DNA of 64,000 nucleotides from Aneurinibacillus sp. Ricciae_BoGa-3 (GCF_028421645.1 NZ_CP116887.1:1366001-1430000); one strand, 5' to 3'. Numbered from the stretch's first letter, positions 26,439 to 35,662 are shown. Numbers and translations are program-made. The notes: generated by a model from the letters alone, not told the origin.

Positions 26439-26689
26439 TTGTTATCCCTCCAGCTAATTATCTAAATACTATAATTTAATTTTTACTATTGTAGCACTAT
26501 TTTGTCTGCTTGTATATTTCATAAAATTATTCCTCTTACGAATTTAAGTTTATGTATAAACTTTTTCCAATCGTTGCATTAAAGTATAGAGTGGGCAGCA
26601 GTTAACCGGGTAAAGAGGAGTAAATATTTGAGTATTAAGGAATAACAGGGCAACACTAGTTAATAAAAAGTTGAGAAAGGTGGGGGATT
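26439..26689. other. Divergent promoter region between ilvD and the OPT transporter
   Basis: A 251-bp AT-rich gap between divergent genes. It contains the palindrome at 26546-26563 and presumably both promoters. No gene or known riboswitch is apparent. Confidence 0.6.
26546..26563. promoter_or_regulatory. Candidate operator palindrome upstream of the OPT transporter gene
   Basis: AAGTTTATGTATAAACTT is a perfect 8-bp inverted repeat around GT, about 125 bp before the transporter start. The binding factor is unknown. Confidence 0.4.
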
Positions 26690-28594
26690 ATGTCTGATAG
26701 CAATAAACTACATCCAAACAATCCTGACCAGGAATTTGTACCGTATATCCCAGCGCATGAAACGCGTCCGGAAATTACCTGGACGACGATTATTCTAGGG
26801 GGAGTTCTCGCCATCTTATTCGGTGCGGCGAATGCGTATCTGGGACTTATTGTCGGAATGACAGTGAGTGCATCCATTCCGGCAGCCGTTATTTCGATGG
26901 CGATTCTTCGGGGAATTATGAAGAGAAGCTCCATCCTTGAAAACAACATGGTCCAGACGATTACCTCAGTAGGGGAATCGCTGGCAGCGGGCGTCATTTT
27001 TACGCTCCCTGCACTTTTTATCTGGAAGCTTCATCCCAGCTTAACTACGATTGGCATTATCGCACTGGCGGGCGGGATTCTTGGCGTGATTATGATGATT
27101 CCGCTGCGCAAAGCTCTTATCGTAAATGAGCACAACACGCTGCCTTACCCGGAAGGGACAGCCTGCGCCGAAGTGCTTATTGCGGGTGAAAAAGGCGGAG
27201 GGCTTGCCAAAATGGTTTTTAGCGGCCTTGGCATTGGCGCTGTCTTTAAATTAATTGAAGACGGACTTAAAGCTTTTCCATCCGAAATTGAATGGGAAAT
27301 TAAAGGCTTCAAAAATGCCGCCATTGGCATGGACACGCTTCCTTCGCTGCTTGGTGTGGGTTTTATTATTGGTCCACGCATTGCGGGCTATATGCTTGCC
27401 GGTGCCGTGCTTGGATGGCTGGGCATTATCCCGCTCATCAGCTATTTCGGCGGATTTGTTACACATCCTATATTTCCTGCGCATGATCCAATCAGCAAAC
27501 TGAATTACTCGGATATTTGGAGTAATTATCTGCGTTACATCGGTGCAGGTGCGGTAGCGTTCGGAGGCATCGTCAGCCTCATTAAATCGCTGCCTACTAT
27601 CGCTTCATCCTTTTCCATTGCCCTCAAAGGCTTTACCGGAGGCCGCAGCACCCATACAGCCCCGAACAACCTGCGGACCAATCAGGACATGCCAATGCCG
27701 ACTATTATTGTGTTGGCAATAATCCTTATCGCTCTGCTTGCTTTCTTTCCGAAGATTCAAATCGGCATACCTGGAGCCTTGCTGGTTATGCTATTTGGCT
27801 TCTTCTTTGTAACGGTATCTTCCCGGATCGTTGGGATTGTGGGCAGCTCCTCCAATCCAGTATCAGGCATGACGATTGCCGCCCTGATTTTGATTACGCT
27901 TATCCTTAAACTTTTCGGCCTGCATGGGGATACTGGCATGGTTGTGGCCATCACGATTGGCGGTGTCATTTGTATCGCAGCCGCAATGGCGGGGGATACA
28001 TCGCAGGATTTAAAAACCGGTTTTCTCGTAGGGGCAACACCTAAATACCAGCAGTATGCTTTAATGTATGGTGTGTTCATTTCAAGCTTAACGATTGGGC
28101 TCGTTCTCATGCTGCTGGATAATGCCTATGGCTTTGGTTCGAAAAACCTTCCTGCTCCACAGGCTACCCTTATGATGATGGTTGTAGAGGGTATTATGAA
28201 GGGCAACCTTCCCTGGAATCTTATCTTTATCGGTATGGCGTGTGCCGCACTTGTGGAATTAATGGGGATTGGTTCGCTGCCGTTTGCGGTAGGCCTATAT
28301 CTCCCGATCCATCTCAGCACGCCTATTATGCTAGGCGGCATTATTCGCGGGTGGCTTGAACGCCGCGAGAAAAATGAGAATGTGCTAAAAGAAAAGCTTG
28401 AGAGGGGCATTCTCTTATCATCCGGTTTTATTGCGGGAGAAGCATTGATGGGGATTATCATTGCCGTTGGTGTTTCTGCCGGTCTTAAACTGTCTGACAA
28501 CACGCTTGCGGGGCCATGGGTTTCTCTCATTGCCTTCCTTATCATTGCCGCCGTTCTTTTTGTAACGGCTAATGGAAGGAAAAAAGCGGTATAA
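26690..28594 (+). CDS. OPT family oligopeptide/metal-chelate transporter
   Basis: A 634-residue integral membrane protein with about 14-16 hydrophobic segments. The family signatures are visible: ANAYLGLIVGMTVSASIPAAV, the NNMVQTITSVGESLAAG region, and LPYPEGTACAEVL around residue 150. Bacterial OPT proteins of this type import small peptides or metal chelates with protons. GAAAGGTGGGGG precedes the ATG. A terminator at 28698 suggests a single-gene unit. Confidence 0.93.
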   Translation: MSDSNKLHPNNPDQEFVPYIPAHETRPEITWTTIILGGVLAILFGAANAYLGLIVGMTVSASIPAAVISMAILRGIMKRSSILENNMVQTITSVGESLAAGVIFTLPALFIWKLHPSLTTIGIIALAGGILGVIMMIPLRKALIVNEHNTLPYPEGTACAEVLIAGEKGGGLAKMVFSGLGIGAVFKLIEDGLKAFPSEIEWEIKGFKNAAIGMDTLPSLLGVGFIIGPRIAGYMLAGAVLGWLGIIPLISYFGGFVTHPIFPAHDPISKLNYSDIWSNYLRYIGAGAVAFGGIVSLIKSLPTIASSFSIALKGFTGGRSTHTAPNNLRTNQDMPMPTIIVLAIILIALLAFFPKIQIGIPGALLVMLFGFFFVTVSSRIVGIVGSSSNPVSGMTIAALILITLILKLFGLHGDTGMVVAITIGGVICIAAAMAGDTSQDLKTGFLVGATPKYQQYALMYGVFISSLTIGLVLMLLDNAYGFGSKNLPAPQATLMMMVVEGIMKGNLPWNLIFIGMACAALVELMGIGSLPFAVGLYLPIHLSTPIMLGGIIRGWLERREKNENVLKEKLERGILLSSGFIAGEALMGIIIAVGVSAGLKLSDNTLAGPWVSLIAFLIIAAVLFVTANGRKKAV

Positions 28595-28697
28595 ATTAAA
28601 AAGCACATACCTACTCTGTAAAATTAAAGATATAAAAACGTATGAGGGTATTGGTATAAAGGTATTTTTATTAAATGTTACACAATATATTCGTAAG

Positions 28698-28737
28698 AGG
28701 TATGTCACTATCAATGTGATATACCTTTTTTTATTAA
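28698..28737 (+). terminator. Terminator after the OPT transporter gene
   Basis: An AGGTATGTCAC / GTGATATACCT stem with an 8-nt loop and seven T. Confidence 0.75.
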
Positions 28738-28879
28738 TTGACCTCTTAAATGACCTCATATACTACCACAATTACTACAACAACAAGCAAGCTATTTACA
28801 ACAACTATTGTAGTGATTAACATTAACCTATCATATGTCAATGATTAAATATTGGAATTTACGTGATGGTGGTGTTTAC

Positions 28880-29300
28880 ATGAAACAATTCACAGTTTAG
28901 GAAGTATCCACGCTATTAGGCAATAGCGAAGAGACAATTAAGCGTTGGATACGATCCGGGAAGTTTCCCAACTCAACCAAAAACAGTGACAAAGAGGGAT
29001 GGAGAATTTCAGAAAATGATTTATTGGAACTTTACCCTCGGAATAAATACTTAGTTGATTCCAAACTCGAGATACAAAACGATGACGATGAAAGAGAATT
29101 AGTAACACTAGCTTACGAAGCTGTTACCTTAACCACTCCAACCGAAGAAATTATAATGATTCTTTCACTGGTTGGCATCAGACGTACCCTTGAAATACCC
29201 GTTTTTTGCTTGGTTAGATACTTTTAGCAATTATCAGGGAGAACGTAATCCCTTGGTTGACGCAAACGCTCTTCTGAGGGATTACAGAAGCCATACAGAG
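28880..29300 (+). pseudogene. Broken helix-turn-helix DNA-binding protein gene
   Basis: From the ATG at 28880 the frame reads MKQFTV, then TAG, then EVSTLLGNSEETIKRWIRSGKFPN, a MerR/excisionase-type HTH (EVSxLLGxSxxTIKRWIR). The TAG stands where AAG (Lys) is usual. The frame continues to 29227 with an acidic segment, while a second frame from about 29172 gives a better-looking continuation (YPFFAWLDTFSNYQGE...), implying a frameshift. Homology is lost where the IS110 transposase gene begins at 29282. In-frame codons before fosB (30613-30667) may be its lost C-terminus. Confidence 0.6.
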
Positions 29301-30583
29301 GGAGTAAGAAAAGATAAGCCACGGATGCCATCCACTGCAGGTACGGAAGACCCTATTCCAGGACGCAGACTAATCGATTGTTGTTTTTGTTGGTCAAAAT
29401 AGTCTTCTCCTAAGTCGATATCCATTTCTTTACGTGTTAAGAGGTAATAGGTGATTCTCAACATGGCATGGGCGACAGAAATGGCTGCACGTTTCTTCCC
29501 TTTTCGTGCCGATGTACGTCTGTACAGGGCACCAAGGTAATTTTTTGAACCTCTTATTGAATGGGCGGCTTCTACTAAGGCTGATTTTAGATATTTGTTT
29601 CCCTTTTTCGTTTTGGATGATTTCCTTTTTCCCGCACTTTCATTATGCCCGGGTACAAGTCCTGCCCACGAACACAATTGCGCTGCACTTGGAAACTGCT
29701 TCTCAATATCTGTCCCTATTTCAGCTAAGATTTGTTCTGCCATTCGAGTGGAAATGCCAGGAATAGAATCGAGTCGCTCTATATCTTCTTGATAGGAACT
29801 TACTCTTTGGGCTACCTCTTGATCCAGAATCTCAATTTGTTCGGTTAGAAAGTCAATGTGAGATAAAATTGTTTTTATCATGAGACGTTGGTGAGGATTG
29901 ACATAGCCTTGGAGGGCAAGTTGAAGTTCATCCTTTTTTCGTTTCATAGAGCGTCGAGCGAAGTTAGCTAGTTTTGCAGGGTCTTCTTCGCCATCTCCGA
30001 TGGCACGAAGCATGTCACGAGAAGAGAAACCCATAATATCAGAAACAACAGAGCCTAGTTTGATGTTAGCTCCTTCTAAAACTTTCTGTATCCGATTATG
30101 TTGTCTCGCACGTTCTTCTATGATGCTACGGTGGTAACGAACCAGTTCTCGCAACTCTCGTTGATTTCGGTCTGGTATGAAACTCGCTTTGAGGAGTCCG
30201 TGACGAAGAAGCTGGGCAATCCATTCGGCATCTTTCACATCGGTCTTACGACCGGGAACAGCTTTCATATGTTGGGCATTCACGACCAAAAACTCTATAC
30301 TTTCAGCTTCAAGTAAGTTCACAATCGGTTTCCAAAATACACCTGTACTTTCCATGGTAACGTGGGTACATCCATGCTCCTTAATCCAATCGATTAAATG
30401 GAGTAGAAACACCGTTTTAGTGGAAAACGTTTGAATCTCCTTTCCTTTTGGTGGCATAATACATGCAGTAATGCTGTCTTTATGAACGTCCATAGCGGAT
30501 CGACCTTCCTCTCCCAGCCGTAGTATCAGTATGAACAAAAAAACCAAATTTTCATAGTCTGTGGTGCAGCGCTTGCGCTGCAT
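29282..30583 (-). CDS. IS110-family transposase (DEDD)
   Basis: A transposase/recombinase of up to 433 residues. The N-terminal RuvC-like domain starts with the catalytic Asp in MDVHKDSITA and has further acidic residues in VTMESTGVFWKP and GRKTDVKDAEWIA. The C-terminal Transposase_20 domain has LDSIPGIS and a serine-bearing CSWAGLVPGHNESAGKRKS segment. The frame is open upstream; the enzyme may begin at the ATG at 30493 or further up. IS110 elements recombine with a bridge RNA from a non-coding end. The gene is complete, so the element may be active. Confidence 0.88.
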   Translation of the reverse strand: MQRKRCTTDYENLVFLFILILRLGEEGRSAMDVHKDSITACIMPPKGKEIQTFSTKTVFLLHLIDWIKEHGCTHVTMESTGVFWKPIVNLLEAESIEFLVVNAQHMKAVPGRKTDVKDAEWIAQLLRHGLLKASFIPDRNQRELRELVRYHRSIIEERARQHNRIQKVLEGANIKLGSVVSDIMGFSSRDMLRAIGDGEEDPAKLANFARRSMKRKKDELQLALQGYVNPHQRLMIKTILSHIDFLTEQIEILDQEVAQRVSSYQEDIERLDSIPGISTRMAEQILAEIGTDIEKQFPSAAQLCSWAGLVPGHNESAGKRKSSKTKKGNKYLKSALVEAAHSIRGSKNYLGALYRRTSARKGKKRAAISVAHAMLRITYYLLTRKEMDIDLGEDYFDQQKQQSISLRPGIGSSVPAVDGIRGLSFLTPSVWLL

Positions 30584-30606
30584 GGGTGGCTAACGGGCAG
30601 GAATCT
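30559..30606 (+). repeat. Structured repeat, copy 1 (beside the IS110 transposase gene)
   Basis: Contains CTGTGGTGCAGC, a GCAGCGCTTGCGCTGC hairpin, then GGGTGGCTAACGGG and AATCT. A second copy lies at 35839-35879 with the hairpin shortened to GCAGCTTCGCTGC. Conserved flanks with a stem of variable length suggest a structured element. Confidence 0.7.
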
Positions 30607-30662
30607 GAAGTTAACACAGCGTATTTAAAGAAGCTACCAACGGATTTGGAGGAGGAAGGGTT

Positions 30663-31094
30663 TTGAAAATTGGAGGCATTAATCATTTACTTTTTTCAGT
30701 TTCTGATCTAGATAAATCAATCAAGTTTTATGAGGATGTGTTTGATGCAAGGGTATTAGTTAAAGGGAGAAATTTAGCCTACTTTGATTTAAATGGACTA
30801 TGGTTAGCTTTAAATGTTGAAAAGAATATTCCCCGAAATGAAATACAGCATTCATACACCCACATAGCCTTCTCAGTAGAGGAAGAAGAGTTCACCCACC
30901 TGTATACTAAATTGAGGGAATTGGGTGTAAACATTCTCCCGGGTAGAATTAGAGATGAAAAAGACAAGCGTTCTGTTTATTTTACAGATCCAGACGGACA
31001 TAAATTTGAATTTCATACAGGTAACTTGAATGATCGCTTAAACTACTACCGAAGTGAAAAACACCATATGCAATTTTTCGATCAAACTCCTTAA
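30663..31094 (+). CDS. fosB: FosB-type metallothiol transferase (fosfomycin resistance)
   Basis: A 143-residue VOC-fold enzyme that adds a thiol (bacillithiol in bacilli) to fosfomycin and opens its epoxide. Metal ligands are in place: His in GGINHLLF, His in SYTHIAFSV, and Glu in GHKFEFHTG. The Lys/Arg/Tyr-rich loop [15 protein letters not shown] and the ending [17 protein letters not shown] match FosB closely. A TTG start follows GGAGGAGGA. It sits just past the IS110 element, within the accessory region. Confidence 0.92.
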   Translation: MKIGGINHLLFSVSDLDKSIKFYEDVFDARVLVKGRNLAYFDLNGLWLALNVEKNIPRNEIQHSYTHIAFSVEEEEFTHLYTKLRELGVNILPGRIRDEKDKRSVYFTDPDGHKFEFHTGNLNDRLNYYRSEKHHMQFFDQTP

Positions 31095-31249
31095 TGCACT
31101 TTAAGAGTTTTTATTCTGCTAATGGGAATCTATAGCGTAACAAAAAAGAGCCGTTCTTCCTTCTTAACGTAGGAAAAATCGGCTTGTTAGCTTGAAATAT
31201 ATATTACCCAATGCTTCGTACAAATGTTAGGGCTACTCCTTTTTCAATT

Positions 31250-31747
31250 TCATGAGTTTCCATGCCATTTGTCCCACTCTTCTTTAGCAGGACCATATAC
31301 TCCTGGAACAATTAGGTTTGCTTGACGCATTAGGATGGTCATTTGTCCTCGATGATGTATTTGATGATTTATGAGGATAGAAAGGCTAAATCCTTTTGCC
31401 CAATCGAACTGTCCGAACATGTTACACGTTTCCGTAAGTGTTTCATCTGTCCATTGTGTTTTTATTGCTTGGATTAAGGATTGGCTAGCTTGGCGATATG
31501 TAGCAGCGATTTCGTTTGCAGATGTAGGAGTGGTGGTTTCATGGGATGGTGCATTAAAGGTTAAACCTGTTTGTCCCATTATACCTTGAAGGCAAGTGAC
31601 AATATGCCAAGCAATGCCACCTAAGGTACGATCATTAGGTTTAACGGATTGCTTCAACGATTCATCCGTTAACACGTCAAGAATTTTTTGTGTTGAAGCG
31701 CTTTCGAACGTCCAAGCCTTGAAAAACCCATCAATAGTTAAAAACAT
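31250..31747 (-). CDS. DinB-family protein
   Basis: A 165-residue four-helix protein of the DinB/YfiT superfamily. The metal-binding histidine pattern is visible (GIAWHIV early; LINHQIHHRGQMTILMR late). Some relatives are bacillithiol or mycothiol transferases, so a thiol-transfer role beside fosB is possible but unproven. AGGAGGTG places the start at 31747, not at the upstream in-frame GTG. Confidence 0.8.
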   Translation of the reverse strand: MFLTIDGFFKAWTFESASTQKILDVLTDESLKQSVKPNDRTLGGIAWHIVTCLQGIMGQTGLTFNAPSHETTTPTSANEIAATYRQASQSLIQAIKTQWTDETLTETCNMFGQFDWAKGFSLSILINHQIHHRGQMTILMRQANLIVPGVYGPAKEEWDKWHGNS

Positions 31748-31756
31748 GAATAGCAC

Positions 31757-32225
31757 CTCCTGTATGAATTATTCAGACTAATATAGTGTATAATTTTTTG
31801 TTGTAATTATCCATAATTTTTTGATAATTTTATTTTATAAAGGTTTACCTCCTCGAATATCCTAAAGAGTGACTTAAAATTCTAAAGGCATCTAGTCAAT
31901 GATTTGAATATCCTCAAAATACAAAAGCCTTTAGAAACACTTATTAAGATTATCAATCCTACGAATCCATTTGCTATCAAAATTGGTTAATGTGAAGATT
32001 GCGATAAACAGCCTGTTATGTGAAGCACGTTATTTAGAGAATAGAACCAAGATACGTGTTCGTCAAAAGGGGTTTCGTTATGAAATACATAACGAAACCC
32101 TTTCTGCATGGAGGGATAGTGACAGCTACGCTGATACTACCCGATCTCTGACCAAATGAGTCCTGAATCTAGGTTGATCAGTGTTGTGGAGCGACGTCTT
32201 CGTAACCGGATCGGTCATGTTCAGG
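31757..32225. other. Gene-poor AT-rich stretch with one strong hairpin
   Basis: No convincing gene. A perfect 13-bp inverted repeat, GGGTTTCGTTATG / CATAACGAAACCC, with a 5-nt loop lies at 32070-32100 with flanking A and T runs, so it can act as a bidirectional terminator. The last 70 bp lead into the GC-rich gene. Confidence 0.6.
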
Positions 32226-33125
32226 TCAGGTCCTGAAGTAATGTCCCTGATCGAGATCACTGATGAGCCCTGGTTGCACTGGCCTCCATCCCAACCGTTC
32301 CTGGGTCAGTGCGCTCGAAGTCTGGTTGTCGGTTGACACCATGGCGCCGAGCCATCCGAAGTGGGCGTCTGCCTCTTCGTGGGAAATGCTGACCACCGGC
32401 ATGTTCAGGTGGCGACCGATAATGCCAGCGATGTCACGGAATGGCACACCCTCATCGCCGACCCCGTGCAGCCGTGACCCCGCCGGGGCGGATTCCACCG
32501 CCAGCCGGAACAGGCGCGCCGCATCAAGGCGATGCACGGCCGGCCAGCGGTTGGACCCGTCGCCGATGTAGGCAGAGACGCCCTTGTCGCGAGCAATGCC
32601 TATTAGGCTCGGGACGAAGCCATGTTCGCCCGGACCGTGTACGGACGGCGCGAGACGGACGACCGATGATCGCACTCCGCGCTCAGCCAGCGCGATCGCT
32701 GCGTTCTCCGATGCGCCCCGGGGCACTGCGGCATCGACCGCGACCTCCTCCGTACCGAGACGCCCCGGGGGGAGCGACCATGCGAGCATCAATGTTCCCG
32801 ATGTGATCACAAATGGATTGCCGGAGCCCTCGAGCGCTGCACCCATCGTCTCGACGGCGCGTAGATCGGCTGCGAACGCACCGGCGTAGTCCGAGAAGTC
32901 ATGCTTGAAGGCCAGGTGAATGACGCCATCTGCTGCTGCGGCGCCCTTATGCAGGCTATCGAGGTCGTCGAGGGCGCCATGGTGTACCTTGGCCCCGGCG
33001 ACAGTCAGCGACGCGGCGGCCTTGTCTGATCGAGCAAGACCGACGACCTGATGTCCGGCATCGATGAGTTCGCAGACGACGGCGGAACCGATGAAGCCTG
33101 TTGCTCCTGTGATAAAAACACGCAT
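32226..33125 (-). CDS. NAD-dependent epimerase/dehydratase-type SDR, GC-rich and probably transferred
   Basis: A 299-residue extended/atypical SDR. The N-terminus has GATGFIGSAVVCELIDAGHQV (Rossmann TGxxGxxG) and the later ENAAIALAERGVRSSVVRLAPSVHGPGEHG segment of this family. Catalytic Tyr-Lys is not obvious at the usual site, where the motif is degraded to ASENAAI. Base composition is far more GC-rich than in neighbouring genes, with many GCC/GCG/GAC codons, suggesting transfer from a high-GC donor such as an actinobacterium. It is divergent from a TetR gene across a large palindrome, which probably controls it. Confidence 0.85.
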   Translation of the reverse strand: MRVFITGATGFIGSAVVCELIDAGHQVVGLARSDKAAASLTVAGAKVHHGALDDLDSLHKGAAAADGVIHLAFKHDFSDYAGAFAADLRAVETMGAALEGSGNPFVITSGTLMLAWSLPPGRLGTEEVAVDAAVPRGASENAAIALAERGVRSSVVRLAPSVHGPGEHGFVPSLIGIARDKGVSAYIGDGSNRWPAVHRLDAARLFRLAVESAPAGSRLHGVGDEGVPFRDIAGIIGRHLNMPVVSISHEEADAHFGWLGAMVSTDNQTSSALTQERLGWRPVQPGLISDLDQGHYFRT

Positions 33126-33192
33126 ACTTATCTTTCCTCCTGGGTTTATCTGGTATGGGATATTTAGGTACAGGGCTGATTATACAAGCAAA

Positions 33193-33240
33193 AATTAATA
33201 AAGTAAACTAATATTATAAAATTAGTTAACTTTATTAATT
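33193..33240. promoter_or_regulatory. Large operator palindrome between the SDR and TetR genes
   Basis: Two 20-bp arms (33193-33212 and 33221-33240) are inverted repeats with one mismatch, around an 8-nt spacer. The site lies in the divergent promoter region, as expected for autoregulation by the adjacent TetR protein. Confidence 0.75.
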
Positions 33241-33314
33241 TTATCAACAGTGTTTGTGGTGTGTGTGAATTTGATATAATATGATTTATGAGTATCACAA
33301 GGAGGCTTTAAGTA

Positions 33315-33953
33315 GTGAGGAAACCCGTGAGTGTAGATAAATATATTGAAAAAATAAAACCTGTTATTAGAAGAATCAAATTCAGCCAACTAAAAATAGA
33401 CGATATCGCAAAATATATGGATATTAGCAAAGTAACGCTTTATAAGCACTTTTCATCCAAAGATGAAATCATCGAACAGGTTGTACAGTATGCTATTAAC
33501 TTCCTACAAGAGGTTGATTCCGATGTAAAAGATGAATCCGTCTCTTTTATCGAGCGCTTTCAAAAAACGTTTCTACAATCGTTGATATGTGTTATTTATT
33601 TATCTGATTTGTTCTTGAATGATCTCAAAGAATTTTATCCGCACCTTTTTGAGACTCTTGCAGCTGCCCAACAAAATAGAAATAAAAATTTACAAACTTT
33701 TTTTGAATCTGGGATGGAGCAGAAAATTTTCAACAGAATGAATGCTGTGCTGTTTATGGTTCAAGATGACGCTGTACTGCGGCGATTCATGGAACCATCA
33801 TTCTCTATTCAGTATGATGTCACCTTGAAACAAGCAATTACTGATTTTTACAAAATGAAACAGTATCAATTGCTTAAACCTGAATATCTAGATACGGTAG
33901 ACGACTCCGTTATTGAAAAAGAGATTGTTAGAGTTTTACAAACCATTTCATAA
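33315..33953 (+). CDS. TetR/AcrR-family transcriptional regulator
   Basis: A 212-residue repressor. The N-terminal HTH is recognisable (KLKIDDIAKYMDISKVTLYKHFSSKDEIIEQVV), and the remaining helical domain would bind a ligand. GTG start with AAGGAGG. It faces the GC-rich SDR gene over a 48-bp near-perfect palindrome. The TetR gene itself is AT-rich like the local genome, so the pair may have assembled after transfer of the SDR gene. Confidence 0.88.
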   Translation: MRKPVSVDKYIEKIKPVIRRIKFSQLKIDDIAKYMDISKVTLYKHFSSKDEIIEQVVQYAINFLQEVDSDVKDESVSFIERFQKTFLQSLICVIYLSDLFLNDLKEFYPHLFETLAAAQQNRNKNLQTFFESGMEQKIFNRMNAVLFMVQDDAVLRRFMEPSFSIQYDVTLKQAITDFYKMKQYQLLKPEYLDTVDDSVIEKEIVRVLQTIS

Positions 33954-34338
33954 TCATGTTTGCTCCCAGAATGCTGTCATTGATCAACAATGAGATTCTG
34001 GCGGCCGATATCGATGCTGTGCTGGACCGCCTATCGGCTCCCTCAATTGCGGAGGAAAATGATTATTCAAAACAGCCCAAGCGACCAAGGTTTTCACCCG
34101 ATCTCGCTAAACTATCGGGGATCTATACTTCAAAAGAGGGCTGTTGTGACATTCCTTATTTTATTCCGCTAACCGGCAGTTTAGTTGAATAAGGAATGGA
34201 TCACTTATTAAAGAAAACTCGCCAACACTGTGGCGAGTTTCGCTTTTTTATATGCCAATGCTAGTGAAAACAACTTTCTTTTGATTTAAATTTCGGAAAA
34301 GCACCTACACCATGGTAGCACCTTTTTCGTAACAGTAG
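33954..34338. other. Gap between TetR and DltE-like genes
   Basis: Holds a terminator at 34215-34250. A 78-codon open frame (33956-34192) lacks an RBS and any recognisable homology, so it is not called. Confidence 0.5.
34215..34250 (+). terminator. Terminator downstream of the TetR region
   Basis: AAACTCGCCA / TGGCGAGTTT stem, 6-nt loop, then CGCTTTTTTA. Confidence 0.85.
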
Positions 34339-35100
34339 TTATTCAATTGTGTTTTTCGTGGCCTTATACATATTTTCTACGTATTCGTCCACTTCATCTC
34401 GTGACATTCGTAAGCGATTGACAGAAGTACCATATCCAATTTCCTTTTTACCCTCTTCTAACCCTTTGAAAATTCCATCTGCGAAGGCATCTAATGGTTC
34501 TCCATGAATATGCAATCCCGCTCCACCTAAATCTGTATTCACTGCCGGTGGAGCAACTTCAATTACTTCTACAGACGTATCAGAAAGCTGGTGTCTTAGA
34601 CTCATTGTAAATGAATGCAGCGCCGCTTTTGTTGCTGAATAAATCGGAGCAATCGCAAACGGTGTAAAAGCTAACCCCGAGGTCACGTTAATTATCGTCG
34701 ACTCTTCTTTGGTTGCAAAAAATGGAGCGAACAGCATAGAGAGATGGAAAGGGGCTTCAATGTTGGTTGTGATTTCTTTATTGAAATAACTCCAATCGTT
34801 CTTCGCATCCGCTTTTAACACATTGAAGCGTTGTTGGATCCCAGCATTGTTAACTATCACATTCACTTCTGGATAGTTCGCTGTTACCCAATCAAACAAG
34901 GCTACACGCTCGGATTCAATATCCAAATTACTTACACGAGTAATAAGGCTAGGGAATTTTTCTTTCGCATTTTGAAGTACATTTTCACGTCGTCCACAAA
35001 CAATGACTTTATTTCCAGCTTTTATAAAGCGTTCTGCAAAAGCTAATCCTATTCCAGCACTTCCGCCTGTAATAAGTATTGTATTTCCTGAAAGTTTCAT
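34339..35100 (-). CDS. SDR family oxidoreductase (DltE-like)
   Basis: A 253-residue classical short-chain dehydrogenase. Cofactor motif ITGGSAGIGLAFAERF, then NVIVNNAGIQ, an active-site Ser in INVTSGLAF and YSATKAAL (YxxxK). The substrate-side sequence resembles DltE-type proteins. AAGAGGAACTCT precedes the ATG at 35100. It is co-directional with, and downstream of, the MerR gene, so it is the likely target of that regulator. Confidence 0.88.
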   Translation of the reverse strand: MKLSGNTILITGGSAGIGLAFAERFIKAGNKVIVCGRRENVLQNAKEKFPSLITRVSNLDIESERVALFDWVTANYPEVNVIVNNAGIQQRFNVLKADAKNDWSYFNKEITTNIEAPFHLSMLFAPFFATKEESTIINVTSGLAFTPFAIAPIYSATKAALHSFTMSLRHQLSDTSVEVIEVAPPAVNTDLGGAGLHIHGEPLDAFADGIFKGLEEGKKEIGYGTSVNRLRMSRDEVDEYVENMYKATKNTIE

Positions 35101-35131
35101 TAGAGTTCCTCTTTTCTGGATTTGTATTAAA

Positions 35132-35239
35132 CTAAGTGCTAAGCAAAACGTGAAAATCTTTTTCACTCAATTGTTTAGCAATTCCAAAGCCAATAAAGCC
35201 AATTCCTTCATATGCGCCAGTTACTAATACTTTTTTCAT
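35132..35239 (-). pseudogene. N-terminal SDR fragment (35 codons)
   Basis: Reads MKKVLVTGAYEGIGFIGFG, then IAKQLSEKDFHVLLST and a stop. This is the first beta-alpha-beta unit of an SDR, with a small duplication around GIGF(IGF)G, and nothing downstream. It starts 5 bp after the MerR stop. It looks like the 5' end of a deleted dehydrogenase gene that once followed the regulator. Confidence 0.6.
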
Positions 35240-35243
35240 CGTA

Positions 35244-35621
35244 TCATTCTTCTTTTCTTCCCTGAGTACGTTTTGTATAACGTGTAATTTTTACGTCAAT
35301 TCCTTTTAAGGATTCTGTGATCAACGAAATTTCAGCTAGCACAGCTTGCTTGTGATTCTTCATCATTTCAAGTCGGGATTCAATGGTGTTATCTCCTTCT
35401 ACTACCCAATCAATATATTGCTGAATATCACTTATTGGCATGTGCGTGTGTTTTAAACAAAGAACGATTTCAAGGAGCGCAATTTGATCTTCAGAAAATA
35501 ACCGCCTACCAGCTTCATCACGCTCGATTAGTGGTAGTAGTCCTTTTTTTTCATAATAACGTAACGTTGATTCTGGAATATTGAATTTGGCTGAAGCTTC
35601 GCTGATTGAACAATACTTCAT
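35244..35621 (-). CDS. MerR-family transcriptional regulator
   Basis: A 125-residue regulator with the N-terminal winged HTH (YCSISEASAKFNIPESTLRYYEKKGLLPLIERDEAGRR split over the usual two helices) and a C-terminal dimerisation helix. No cysteine metal site is seen, so an organic or redox signal is likelier. Its promoter has the long 19-bp spacer with a perfect palindrome that is typical for MerR proteins, pointing to autoregulation and control of the downstream SDR. Confidence 0.9.
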   Translation of the reverse strand: MKYCSISEASAKFNIPESTLRYYEKKGLLPLIERDEAGRRLFSEDQIALLEIVLCLKHTHMPISDIQQYIDWVVEGDNTIESRLEMMKNHKQAVLAEISLITESLKGIDVKITRYTKRTQGRKEE

Positions 35622-35662
35622 CTGGAGACCTCCAAAATTTACCCTTTATTGTCGACAGGAAT

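Noticed and set aside
31971..32159. 62-codon open frame in the gap before the GC-rich gene
   Set aside because: It runs across a perfect terminator-like inverted repeat and has no RBS or protein-like character.
33956..34192. 78-codon open frame after the TetR gene
   Set aside because: No ribosome binding site, no recognisable homology, mixed composition; likely chance or an unidentifiable remnant.
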